Assembly: GCA_004352715.1 (NCBI GenBank)
Contig: SCFE01000002.1
Coordinates: forward strand, 4,403,642 to 4,467,641
DNA: 64,000 nt
Source of the DNA: Hofstenia miamia
Lineage: Eukaryota > Xenacoelomorpha > Acoela
Reading direction: 5' to 3'
Made by a program: the position numbers and the translations under genes. Positions 36,520-42,895 of this stretch are shown here, piece after piece (the first letter of the stretch is position 1; every line of letters starts with the position of its first letter). The notes under the pieces are model-generated. The model ran no database searches. It had not been told where the DNA came from and saw nothing but the letters and a program-made list of their open reading frames with translations.

Positions 36520-37005
36520 ATAAAAAGGCATTGTACTGTCAAAGGCTAATTTCAATTCCTGTAACCATATTGCTATGCTTTCAATCACAATATACATTTA
36601 AGAATTATGCATTGAATGCAGTGTGAAATTGCTCCCACTAATCTTTCCTTTATTGAGACAAAACCATGTTATAAAATCAGCTAATTTACATAATAATAAT
36701 TTTATATTTATGTAATATTTTATCATTCTAAAGTATGCTGTAAACTAAGCACATACATTGCACAGTTACTAGGGTTGTCTTTTTCACTTCGGCCAAAACA
36801 TTTTTTGCTCTACACGTGTAGTTTCCAGCTTGGTTTCGACTAATGCTGCTGATGTGTAGAGTTTTATCCTTGGAGACCTGCATGTTATTATTATCAAGCC
36901 AATAAATTTCTTCAGCAGATGGGGAGGCATTTACAACACATTCGACATCAAGATCGTTACCCTCCTGAACGCTAGTCTTTGCGTCAATTGTGATTTCGGG
37001 ATGAT
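2444..37005 (-). CDS. IgSF adhesion receptor (4 Ig + FN3 + TM), 5'-incomplete, 11 located exons
   Basis: This is a spliced gene read right to left. Exons are 37005-36757, 31868-31695, 27156-27019, 19028-18765, 18207-18086, 17152-16945, 14088-13946, 5482-5335, 4377-4225, 3871-3764 and 2985-2444. All introns are GT-AG and all phases match (1-1, 1-1, 1-1, 1-1, 1-0, 0-1, 1-0, 0-1, 1-1, 1-1, 1-stop), which leaves 2249 nt open up to a TAG. The product is four Ig domains, one FN3, one transmembrane helix and a tail of about 230 residues ending ITSV. Family knowledge: this order, the VQY-type inter-Ig linkers and the FN3 GDGG motif resemble nephrin, SNS and echinoid cell-adhesion receptors at the plasma membrane. 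The likely role is cell-cell recognition with PDZ-scaffold anchoring. The signal peptide and any N-terminal Ig domains are not located, so orthology stays open. Other IgSF adhesion families (Kirrel, neural CAM) remain possible. Confidence 0.9.
2986..3763 (-). other. Intron within the cytoplasmic tail
   Basis: A 778-bp intron between the acidic tail exon and the terminal exon. Nothing else is recognisable in it. Confidence 0.8.
3764..3871 (-). CDS. Exon: acidic cytoplasmic segment
   Basis: This 108-bp exon is phase 1-1, with acceptor ctttag and donor G|GTATGT. It encodes [15 protein letters not shown] followed by a basic/aromatic stretch ending FAKLR. It joins the membrane-proximal RRKR segment to the terminal exon. 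No catalytic domain is visible. Its acidic-then-basic pattern suggests a protein-interaction tail, but no specific motif can be named. Confidence 0.88.
4225..4377 (-). CDS. Exon: juxtamembrane stalk, transmembrane helix, start of tail
   Basis: This 153-bp exon is phase 1-1, with acceptor gtttag and donor G|GTAAAT. It starts [12 protein letters not shown] hydrophobic run of about 24 residues, from INYFIALP to VVIIAL, is followed by the stop-transfer cluster RRKRG. The topology is therefore type I with the Ig/FN3 part outside. A 172-bp tandem duplication begins only about 12 bp upstream of the acceptor. Confidence 0.92.
4388..4732. repeat. 172-bp tandem duplication at a splice acceptor
   Basis: Two head-to-tail copies, each starting aaatgacatgcttag, begin at 4389 and 4561, an offset of 172 bp. 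They differ at a handful of bases (for example ttccttatg against ttagttatg, and acgtggg against tttggg). The first copy begins about 12 bp from the AG acceptor of the transmembrane exon, so the polypyrimidine tract and branch region of that intron are involved. Confidence 0.85.
4800..5110. other. GC-richer patch with a 3-base gap, possible transposon fragment
   Basis: This lies in the intron between the FN3 and transmembrane exons. The stretch around gcaacaggcgctgtgagc and, beyond NNN at 5036-5038, cggcttaccgccgatcacag is clearly richer in G+C than its surroundings. No open frame or clear terminal repeat is seen, so the identity is unknown. Confidence 0.3.
5335..5482 (-). CDS. Exon: second half of the FN3 domain
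   Basis: This 148-bp exon is phase 0-1, with acceptor atttag and donor G|GTAAGG. It encodes [10 protein letters not shown] through SVRTPV. The sequence [19 protein letters not shown] matches the FN3 E-F loop and F strand (Leu-x-Pro, Tyr, Ala-x-Asn-x-x-Gly). Two Cys residues (MAC and GCS) are close enough to be paired or free. The domain is followed directly by the transmembrane exon. Confidence 0.9.
5483..7099 (-). other. Intron within the FN3 domain, 3' part
   Basis: This is part of the 8.5-kb intron that splits the FN3 domain. It is AT-rich, with no recognisable feature apart from the LINE that follows. Confidence 0.6.
7386..7959. other. Assembly gap (574 N)
   Basis: This run of N lies inside the LINE, between the zinc knuckle and the C-terminal VGALG segment. 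Open frames that cross it are artefacts of unknown bases. Confidence 0.95.
8275..8664 (-). pseudogene. LINE post-RT fragment
   Basis: About 129 open codons containing [16 protein letters not shown] and [16 protein letters not shown], a conserved post-RT thumb region in this LINE lineage. The YLGVIERD segment lies just upstream in another frame. The fragment continues toward the zinc-knuckle segment after a frame change. Confidence 0.7.
8819..9130 (-). pseudogene. LINE reverse transcriptase fragment (motif A)
   Basis: About 103 codons containing [14 protein letters not shown] and [13 protein letters not shown]. The Asp in AYD corresponds to the first catalytic carboxylate of reverse transcriptases. 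The frame ends in a stop just where motif B should begin, and the YxDD box is absent. One N (8882) falls in the frame. The relic cannot be functional. Confidence 0.75.
9422..9943 (-). pseudogene. LINE ORF fragment, basic N-terminal region
   Basis: An open stretch of 173 codons rich in Lys, Arg, Glu and Gln, for example [17 protein letters not shown], with coiled-coil character. It sits between the KWTDEQ motif and the RT domain of the LINE, as expected for the pre-RT region in this lineage. It stays open because this part has escaped stops; the neighbouring parts are broken. It is not a host gene. Confidence 0.7.
10331..13945 (-). other. Intron within the FN3 domain, 5' part
   Basis: AT-rich intronic sequence upstream of the LINE. 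Several 60-90 codon open frames occur but are of low complexity and show no family signature. Nothing else can be supported. Confidence 0.6.
13946..14088 (-). CDS. Exon: first half of an FN3 domain
   Basis: This 143-bp exon is phase 1-0, with acceptor gtttag and donor AAG|GTATTT. It encodes [12 protein letters not shown] through SDKIFK. The first Pro-rich strand and the B-strand Trp in [12 protein letters not shown] are typical of fibronectin type III. The GDGG motif with a following aromatic residue is shared with the single FN3 of nephrin and echinoid proteins (family knowledge). The second half lies 8.5 kb away at 5482-5335. Confidence 0.88.
14089..15372 (-). other. Intron between the membrane-proximal Ig and FN3 domains, 3' part
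   Basis: AT-rich intron sequence with no recognisable element before the transposase remnant at 15373. Confidence 0.6.
15373..15598 (-). pseudogene. DDE transposase C-terminal remnant (IS630/Tc1/mariner-type)
   Basis: The frame reads [14 protein letters not shown], then [19 protein letters not shown], a stop, and KKRRTFRKL. This aligns by eye with the C-terminal block of animal transposases whose intact form has a WPxRSPDLTPxDFFLWGxLK core followed by KVY, a D-L segment and a HFE tail (family knowledge). The SPDLTP core is degraded to NLSLHL and one in-frame stop is present. About 75 codons remain, with no upstream catalytic block found. It sits in the intron between the Ig and FN3 exons. 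Confidence 0.55.
15599..16602 (-). other. Intron between Ig and FN3 exons, middle part
   Basis: AT-rich intron with no recognisable gene or repeat. The region just above 15598 may hold a more degraded continuation of the transposase remnant. Confidence 0.5.
16603..16841. repeat. Duplicated 90-bp segment and (AT)n tracts around a 3-base gap
   Basis: A segment starting atatactaaaactttaaag occurs at 16603-16692 and again at 16713-16803, with NNN at 16710-16712 between them. (AT)n tracts lie at 16692-16709 and 16811-16841. The copies are identical except for one or two bases in the gggg/tggg run. The N junction and the AT tracts suggest an assembly or haplotype artefact rather than a true duplication. 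Confidence 0.75.
16945..17152 (-). CDS. Exon: second half of the membrane-proximal Ig domain
   Basis: This 208-bp exon is phase 0-1, with acceptor ttttag and donor T|GTAAGT. It begins GAVKWLPD, which supplies the C-strand Trp, and contains the F-strand motif [15 protein letters not shown]. It ends [11 protein letters not shown] and NFT are glycosylation sequons. An (AT)n tract begins about 100 bp downstream, inside the following intron. Confidence 0.9.
17153..18085 (-). other. Intron within the membrane-proximal Ig domain
   Basis: A 933-bp AT-rich intron, phase 0. Nothing else is recognisable in it. Confidence 0.75.
18086..18207 (-). CDS. Exon: first half of the membrane-proximal Ig domain
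   Basis: This 122-bp exon is phase 1-0, with acceptor atttag and donor GAC|GTAAGT. It encodes [12 protein letters not shown] through IIEMYPD. The B-strand region is [12 protein letters not shown], with two adjacent Cys residues plus a further Cys in the A region (KKCVK), so an additional disulfide is possible. The fold is completed by the exon at 17152-16945. Confidence 0.88.
18208..18764 (-). other. Intron between two Ig domains
   Basis: A 557-bp AT-rich intron, phase 1. No other feature is seen. Confidence 0.75.
18765..19028 (-). CDS. Exon: complete Ig domain
   Basis: This 264-bp exon is phase 1-1, with acceptor ttctag and donor T|GTAAGT. It starts [10 protein letters not shown] and ends IKLFVQ. 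The Ig hallmarks are complete: Cys in LNIRCSANS, Trp in VNWTKG, and Cys in [16 protein letters not shown] and NSS sequons are present. It is locally richer in G+C than the flanking introns, like the other exons of this gene. Confidence 0.92.
19029..19782 (-). other. Intron between Ig exons, 3' part
   Basis: The beginning of an 8.0-kb intron. It is AT-rich with no recognisable feature before the (AT)n tract at 19783. Confidence 0.6.
19783..19807. repeat. (AT)n microsatellite
   Basis: A pure AT dinucleotide run of about 25 bp, directly abutting the Penelope-like remnant. Insertion next to or within AT repeats is common here. Confidence 0.9.
19807..20358 (+). mobile_element. Penelope-like retroelement RT remnant
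   Basis: One plus-strand frame is open for about 184 codons apart from a single TAG at 20056-20058. It contains [13 protein letters not shown] and, about 40 codons later, [12 protein letters not shown]. In Penelope-like elements the RT N-terminal part carries a DKGNxVVVxD block and a YGLPKIHK block before the catalytic motifs (family knowledge). The catalytic core is absent: the frame passes instead into an unrecognised Lys-rich segment from [12 protein letters not shown] to [10 protein letters not shown]. No GIY-YIG domain is seen. The remnant is followed at 20411 by a hammerhead-like core, as expected for this class. Degenerate and non-functional. Confidence 0.55.
20385..20475 (+). ncRNA. 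Hammerhead-like ribozyme motif (candidate)
   Basis: CTGATGA at 20411-20417 and GAAAC at 20432-20436 match the two conserved core strands of a hammerhead. Between them GATT and AATC can form helix II with a 5-nt loop. After GAAAC, a 19-nt loop leads to GTT, allowing a very short helix III. The sequence atatttatt just upstream can pair with aatgaatat downstream as an AT-rich helix I. Hammerheads occur in the terminal repeats of Penelope-like elements (established), and a remnant of that type ends 53 bp upstream. Weak points: an extra U between the core and helix II, the short helix III and the AT-richness of helix I. Cleavage activity is not shown. Confidence 0.35.
20470..20830. repeat. Direct repeats about 332 bp apart next to the Penelope-like remnant
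   Basis: The sequence ttgaaaagctcagtataat followed by cttctaata occurs at 20470-20498 and 20802-20830, with only the two bases between the parts differing. AT tracts follow both copies. Penelope-like elements often carry terminal direct repeats, so these may mark an element boundary, but only about 29 bp match. Confidence 0.5.
20831..21860 (-). other. Intron sequence without recognised features
   Basis: AT-rich. A slightly less AT-rich section at about 21000-21250 shows no open frame or repeat that I recognise. Confidence 0.5.
21861..22085. repeat. (AT)n/ATAC microsatellite with a gap of 106 N
   Basis: Interrupted AT and ACATAT repeats at 21861-21970 run into N at 21971-22076 and resume as atatatata. 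The gap is evidently caused by the low-complexity run. Confidence 0.9.
22086..22752 (-). other. Intron sequence without recognised features
   Basis: AT-rich. A 107-codon open frame on the minus strand (22535-22212) is hydrophobic and low in complexity, with no family signature. Confidence 0.5.
22753..23153. mobile_element. Non-autonomous hAT-type MITE with perfect 8-bp TSD
   Basis: The element spans 22761-23145 (385 bp). The left end reads CAGAATTGTACTGAGACCGG and the right end, reverse-complemented, CAGGCTGTAATGAGACTGG. The 8 bp cattaaaa occur immediately outside both ends (22753-22760 and 23146-23153) as a perfect target-site duplication. The CAG terminus and 8-bp TSD are hAT hallmarks (established). 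The interior is rich in GGGA/GGGAC repeats and has no transposase. The intact TSD suggests a fairly recent insertion. Confidence 0.8.
23573..24233. repeat. (AT)n microsatellite with a gap of 575 N
   Basis: AT runs at 23573-23626 and 24204-24233 flank N at 23627-24201. Frames reading through it as Tyr-Ile repeats are artefacts. Confidence 0.92.
24234..27018 (-). other. Intron between Ig exons, 5' part
   Basis: AT-rich. At about 26250-26700 a segment with agccgagct-like repeats and an open frame of 120 codons on the plus strand looks like transposon debris, but I cannot name it. A hairpin (AACTTC/GAAGTT) lies near 24740. No gene is supported. Confidence 0.4.
27019..27156 (-). CDS. Exon: second half of the split Ig domain
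   Basis: This 138-bp exon is phase 1-1, with acceptor ttctag and donor T|GTAAGA. It encodes [12 protein letters not shown] through AKLALKIQ. It supplies the E and F strands with the hallmark [12 protein letters not shown] and a typical G strand. Joined to the preceding exon it gives one Ig domain with both Cys residues. The next exon continues the frame at a linker codon. Confidence 0.9.
27157..31694 (-). other. Intron splitting an Ig domain (4.5 kb)
   Basis: AT-rich intron, phase 1. Open frames of 60-110 codons at 27294, 28673 and 28960 show no recognisable motif, signal or codon pattern. No repeat was identified. Confidence 0.55.
31695..31868 (-). CDS. Exon: first half of a split Ig domain
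   Basis: This 174-bp exon is phase 1-1, with acceptor ttcag and donor A|GTAAGT. It encodes KPIVTF through KNAAKFENQ. The B-strand Cys lies in VEFNCEVD. The position where Ig domains carry the core Trp reads EITILKN, so Trp is replaced by Ile. A basic stretch (GSRKQSG) sits between the A and B strands. The domain is completed by the exon at 27156-27019, so a 4.5-kb intron splits this fold between the C and E strands. Confidence 0.88.
31869..33179 (-). other. Intron between Ig exons, 3' part
   Basis: AT-rich. Nothing is recognisable up to the tandem duplication at 33180. Confidence 0.6.
33180..33660. repeat. Two tandem copies of a 241-bp unit
   Basis: A unit starting aaaaatcaatagcttctttg occurs at 33180-33420 and 33421-33660. 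The copies differ at roughly ten positions (for example tttttagcta against taatcagctc, ggggcg against gaagcg). Both are preceded by aatatt. There is no coding potential and no N at the junction, so the duplication looks real. Confidence 0.9.
33661..36162 (-). other. Intron between Ig exons, middle part
   Basis: AT-rich, with no recognisable gene or element. The stretch around 35815-35960 is slightly richer in G+C but uninterpretable. Confidence 0.5.
36163..36516. repeat. (AT)n microsatellite with a gap of 296 N
   Basis: AT runs flank N at 36190-36485. It lies in the intron just downstream of the most N-terminal located Ig exon. Confidence 0.92.
36757..37005 (-). CDS. Exon: complete Ig domain (most N-terminal located)
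   Basis: This 249-bp exon is flanked by an AG acceptor (ttttag) and a T|GTATGT donor and is phase 1-1. It begins HPEITIDAK after a split codon that would read Tyr if the previous exon ends in T, giving the usual linker of this superfamily. It carries a whole I-set-like Ig fold in one exon: B-strand Cys in DVECVV, C-strand Trp in IYWLD, and F-strand Cys in [14 protein letters not shown] and NYT are N-glycosylation sequons. It ends in VTVQ. The phase 1 start means an upstream exon must exist. Confidence 0.92.
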
Positions 37006-37247
37006 CTAAAAATAATGAAAGTGAGAACCTTCATAACTGCCAATGAGTGTAATTTAAACCATGTGAGAAAATTCACTATAATTACCATTTGGATTTTATA
37101 TCAACTTAATTTCCAGAAAATATATACAGCAAACATTTCAATTATAGAAAATAAATTTCAATATGCATTCTCTATTTTGGTGTGTATTAAATGCCCTATA
37201 CACAAAAGCGCTCGGATAATCAAGTCTGTATCATAACATCATAACAT

Positions 37248-37393
37248 CTATATATATATATATATATATATATNNNNNNNNNNNNNNNNNNNNNNNNNNN
37301 NNNNNNNNNNNNNNNNNNNNNNNNNNNNNNNNNNNNNNNNNNNNNNNNNNNNNNNNNNNNNNNNNNNNNNNNNNNNNNNNNNNNNNNNNNNNN

Positions 37394-37431
<38 letters not shown>

Positions 37432-37445
37432 ACATATATAAATAA
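37248..37445. repeat. (AT)n microsatellite with a gap of 120 N
   Basis: AT and ATAA runs flank N at 37274-37393, about 240 bp upstream of the Ig exon at 37005. Confidence 0.92.
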
Positions 37446-40400
37446 ATATATAATCATTTTTACATGAAAATGTATTACTGACTTTATTGCACTAGCTATA
37501 AAGAAAAAATTACTATCTGAAAAAGTAGTTCCATCAAGAAAGTCATATAAGGGTTTGAATGAATAAAAACCAGGTAGCTTTTAAAAATTGATTCAAACTA
37601 ATTATAAATGCTGTTTAATTGAAGATATATTTTTTCAATGTAAAATAAAATTCAGAACAAATAAGGTGGTGAACTTTAATGTTTGATTTAAGAAAAAGTT
37701 AAAGGAAATAAATGTTAAAGAATGAAACAATTTCGTGCATTGTCTATTTAATAGCTAATTATAAATTAAAAACAAAGAGAACACAAAACAGGAAATTAAA
37801 AATTCTGTATTATTCAGGCGCATAATCCTCGTTCCTTTCGTTTCTAAATTAAATTTACATAATTTGTCTTCAATAAATTCGTATGATTTCATACAACGAT
37901 GAAGCAGGAAGATTACCGAAATAACGCTACAGCGCTCACCTCAAAAATGTTATTCTACCTTTGCACATGGATGCGAATCTCACAGACAGGCTAATAACTA
38001 CTAGAATGGAAATTGATATTTTTTTACAACATTATGGTATATACATTAAATTGCAACACATTTCGCAGGTGTAAGAATTTAAGAAAAAGGTGATGAAAAT
38101 TGGAATAAAATCACTTAGCACAAAGAAATCCAGTTAATTTGGAATCAGAAAATCTTAAAAATCACCAATTGCTTTAAATTACAAATTTATATACGACACA
38201 GTGCACGAAAAAAACCCATTTGTTGTCATGTCTTAATTATTTCGTTATTAAACTATTCTTGAAAAAAATTACAAATATTCCAAAACAATTTATTATATCC
38301 AGTAGATATAGTTCAACATGAAAACTACAAATTTTAAAATAAACAGATGCCTTTATGGAATTAAATAGGGAAAGAGCAACACAATATGAGACTTGTAAAA
38401 TAACTAGAAAGAAAACGGGTGTTCAGAAAAATATATAACATTATTAATTATTGTCAAAATAATTAAGCTGAACTATACTTCCAAACCCAAAGTTAATAAA
38501 AGTCTCATATAGGCTTTTATCCCAAATTGAAAATAAATTATCAAAATACAACTATAAATTATAATTTTCCAAGAAATTGGAAGAAAGGCTATTGTCCCTC
38601 TCTACTCATACTTAATTATATCCATAGTAGGGGTTTTTGTAAAATACTAAATATAAGTTTGCTTAATGTAAAAAAATATTAAACGATTACTACGCTAATT
38701 GCAATAACATTTAAAAACATGACGTAAATTACAAGAATTGATTTAGAAACTAACAAGAGTAATTTATATCTATTTCTTTAAACAAAATTCTAGGCATTAA
38801 AATTAGTGTTTTTCAGTAAATACAGCTTTCTTTTCATGATTATGAGTAAGCGAATCATTGCGTGGAAAGGATGGAATCGCTGTTTGCTTTATTAAAAATA
38901 ACTTCAGATGTCTTAACGTTTAATGTAATAAAGAACACTATCAGAACTTAATCCGCTTAACAAAACAGACCATTTCAAAAATTATGGTATATTAATTTAA
39001 AAAGACTTTCGAATTAAGAGTCCCGATAGTGCTTGAAATTGTTTGATGTCTAAACAAACATTAAATGTGCATGTGTAACCAATGTTGCATATGGAAGTTT
39101 AAGAGTGTAAACTTCAATTGATACACGTCAAAAGAATATATAAATTTAGTGATGATAGATATTAAATTTGCTGCCAAAAATGAGTATTTTATTAATAGGA
39201 ATAATTTATTCATAAATAGTAATTAAAGCAAACGAGAAAATTGTTGTTCAAATAAACCCAGAAATATTAATTTGTCATGTTTTATGTAAACATTTAATAA
39301 AGCATGAAAATAATGTAACTACTAACATGGTTTTTCATTGAAATAATCATAAGCAGATGTTTCAAATAACGTTACATTCGGTTAGCCAATAATGTTTACA
39401 GCAACCAAAAATAAGTTTCAGATCAAATCACATCAGCATCGAAGTTCTTGAAATATGTGGAATATTCCTACACTCTAAAATGGTGCAAACTGGACAGATT
39501 TTATTGTGCATTTGTCGTACTCTATCGAATAATTGATTCCAGAAATTATAATGCATCTTGAGTATCGTTTTATTAGAATAGGCGCTGTAAAGTCGCCATT
39601 ACATAAATGTACTTAATATATTGAAAAAAGTGTCTGAAATAAACAGAGAGAAAGCGAAATTATTTTCAATCAGCGCATAGGCAATGCTATGCTCAGTGTT
39701 TGAACCATGCCGTGCTATAATTCGTTTATTTTGATCTTCTAAATATATTAGTTTTCATATTAAAATCATCAACAATTTTGGTTTTTGAACAATTTGCTAA
39801 ACTATTGAAACAATTTACCACCAAAACATTTCATTCATAGAGGTTTAATCTAAGATGCCTCTTATATTCAACAAAAAATTTATAGATTTTCTTGCCGTAC
39901 CGAGCCCGTGCCTAACTGCGTTTTTTCAAGGCATGATTCCAACACTGGTTATGCTGAACTGAAGTCTATTGTTCAAATTATGATCCCACCGATCACCACT
40001 GGAATTTTCTATATAAAGAAAATCGTTTAAACCATTTTAGACAAACAAATTCGTTGATGATTATCCAAATTTATAATTTCACCTAAACTTACAATAATGG
40101 AACAAAAATGAAAACAAGCTGTATTTACAAAACATTCGTAACAACAAGGTAAATGAAACTAGGTTTGGGTTACCACTAATTGAAGGATTTTGCATCATCG
40201 AGTTGCCCGCAGATTATGAAGAAAACATTGAAAAAGAAGTGTTTAAAACATTGCAAGCTTTTTCAATTAACCATGTTCTAGCCATGTTTTTGAACGTTGT
40301 ATGAACTAGATGAAAAAAGCGATTCTTTGATGATTATGATGATGATGAAAGTAAAATAAACCTTGAAAGAAATGAACAAACTATTTCAGTCGGGTTCTTT

Positions 40401-42723
40401 AGCATCATGCAATAAGTTTCCTATATTCCATTATGTTCATGTTTAATAGAAAATATATTCCATAGACTTATGTATAATCATGGTACCTTTCTTTCAAACC
40501 TAAGTTCCTTACACGGATTAAGGCCCAAAAGGTGCCAATTTAACAGATATTTAGGCAAATATAAAAAATTAAAAAATAATTCTATGTGTTGGTAATATTG
40601 ATTTATAATAGATTTGAATTAAGAAAAAAATTTAATTGAATACGAATACATAAATATACAATTTCTAATATAAAGTAACGAGATATGCATAATCTATAAA
40701 AACAAAACTCAATCGACTATAATCCAAAGAGGAATTTTAAGCTGATCTCAGGAAAAATAAATATAACTTATAAGAAAATAAACAAAGTCTCTGAGTATAC
40801 GAAGAGAATGTAGAAAATTCACAAATTCAATAAAAAGTAGTGCTATGTTCAATTAATTTTCCCAATGAGCTGCTTGAAAACGAATGAAATTTTCAAAAAC
40901 GTTTGAAATCAGTCCACAATACAAATATGAGTAGTAATTGTGACGTAAATGCGCTTGGAAAGAGTTTCTAGAACAACGTATTGTTACTACGAAGAGCAAA
41001 TACTCTAAATTTTTCTTTGCAAAATATAATTTTAAAAACTTTTTAAATATCAGTCAACGAAAAGGCCCATCGAAAAGAAAATGACAGTCTGGCTTTGCAT
41101 TGCTATAGATTATTTGTGAAAATTTATGGAAGGATTTTGCGCTCAGCACTTTTAAAATAATCAAAAAATTTATAAAGTTAAGGTAGCAGAATGCAAATAT
41201 AATCAAATCTCATAGTTAAAATATTTATAAATTAATTAAAATTAATCTGTTTCTAAATGTTATATTTCGCGCAATTTCTTAATTTCACAATTATTCCAGA
41301 CTTCTTCAAGCAAAAGTACTAAGATTCTACATCAAATTTTAGGTGGAAAGTCAGGAAATTTTGCATAACATCGCTCTTATATATTAAGTTATTAAATTTG
41401 GAATGGAGTAAACAACGATTTGCTCTAAAAGTAAATGCTAAAGTTCAAAGAAAACCTGACAAATTTTGAAGGCATTCTAAACATATATGTCTTCCGTTAA
41501 TTAGGGAATTCTTATAATATATTTTGTTGATGTCAAGATTTGAGTATAATTTAATGTTTGTTGAAATAAATAATTCTCAAACTGAACGTTCATTAAGACT
41601 CATATTTACACCTTACGATTCACACTTATGAATTAATAAAAATAAAAACCTAAAAATTACAGTTAAGAACTTCTATTTATGGACAGCATTAACAAAAATG
41701 AAAGGAAAAATATACATGTATTTATAAAATTCCTCAGTTATAGAGATAATTCTTAAAAATGTGCACTGAACAAAATTCCAACATTATAATAAAAGTTTAG
41801 TCTATTCACAAATTTCTCTATTAAAAAATCAGAGGCTTCAGAAATATTTATGTAAATTTCACCAATATAATAGCATTTTTTAAAATTTCAATATTAATTA
41901 AACTGTAACAGTAGTATAAAATAGCTCGACTAGATACAGAATTAGTGTATTAGTGTAATGTATCTCCTAAATTAACAAAATCAAATTAATAAGTTTATAA
42001 TGTTTCTAAGCCGATAGATGTTCGGCAAATAATGATTAAAAACTTTTGTCATCGTTTTATTTAGAGTAGCATTTGTATAACAAAACAAAGTCAGACGAAA
42101 ACAAACTTTGATGTTAAATTGAAAATATGTTAGTAGAAAATCTTCGTTATATCACTGTCAAAAGTAATTTCACACTCCACTAGCTCTATTAAGAGATTAA
42201 AATATTCGTGAAGATGAAAAGAGAGAGAACTCATTAGAAAGTTTATCGTAAAAATAATATATTTGTCTGAAAGAAAATACCATTTTGTGGAGAATATATA
42301 TTTCAATATTTCACAAAGCGCCAATGCAAAGTCACTGGTTTGTAGAGGAAAGCATTACTCGATATTAACGTGGTGATCAGCGTAACTACATGCACTCGTC
42401 GTGGAAATTGGTTTGTCGTTTTCAAAATAAAAAATCGGAATAGGCAAATTTCAATCAACTAATGACAACACGTTATTTCAGGATTTTACTGCTTTGAAAG
42501 AGTAAAAACATAGCGCCCAGTAGTCTCATGTGTCAATTGATCACTTCAAAAGTCAAAATATCCCATAATCGAGACGTGATATACAAAATGTACAGAGTAC
42601 ATAAAAGATGGATATACGCTAAAATAAATTAATATTCAAATACTGGAAATCTAAAAAAGCTTAGATCACTTCAGAATTTTTTCTATCTTGTAATATGCTG
42701 TTGTGTGTGCGGTTTAGCTGAAA
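37446..42723. other. Long AT-rich stretch; a missing receptor exon may lie here
   Basis: No gene is recognised. If the candidate first exon at 50811-50743 belongs to the receptor, at least one exon with a phase 0 start and phase 1 end should lie between 37006 and 50742. I read this part on the minus strand for Cys/Trp/Tyr-x-Cys Ig signatures and found none. Confidence 0.45.
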
Positions 42724-42895
42724 ATAGGCGTAGCCACTGGAGGGGGGTGGAAGGGGCAATTAACTCAAATTTTCAAAGTTGAGATTCCGAAAGTGAGCTT
42801 TTTGTTGAAAATATAATAAAATCTGTAGAAAATTATTATTCAGTAAACATAAGATTGAAATTGGAGCCAAAAATTTTTTTCTGGTTACGCCAATG
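42724..42895. mobile_element. Degenerate short TIR element, probably hAT-type
   Basis: The left end ATAGGCGTAGCCACTGG and the right end reverse-complemented CATTGGCGTAACCAG form imperfect terminal inverted repeats about 170 bp apart, with a G-rich run (aggggggtggaaggggc) just inside. The GGCGTAGCCA terminus is a pattern I know from animal hAT-like MITEs. Flanks agctgaaa and agctggag may be a decayed 8-bp target duplication (6 of 8). Confidence 0.5.
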
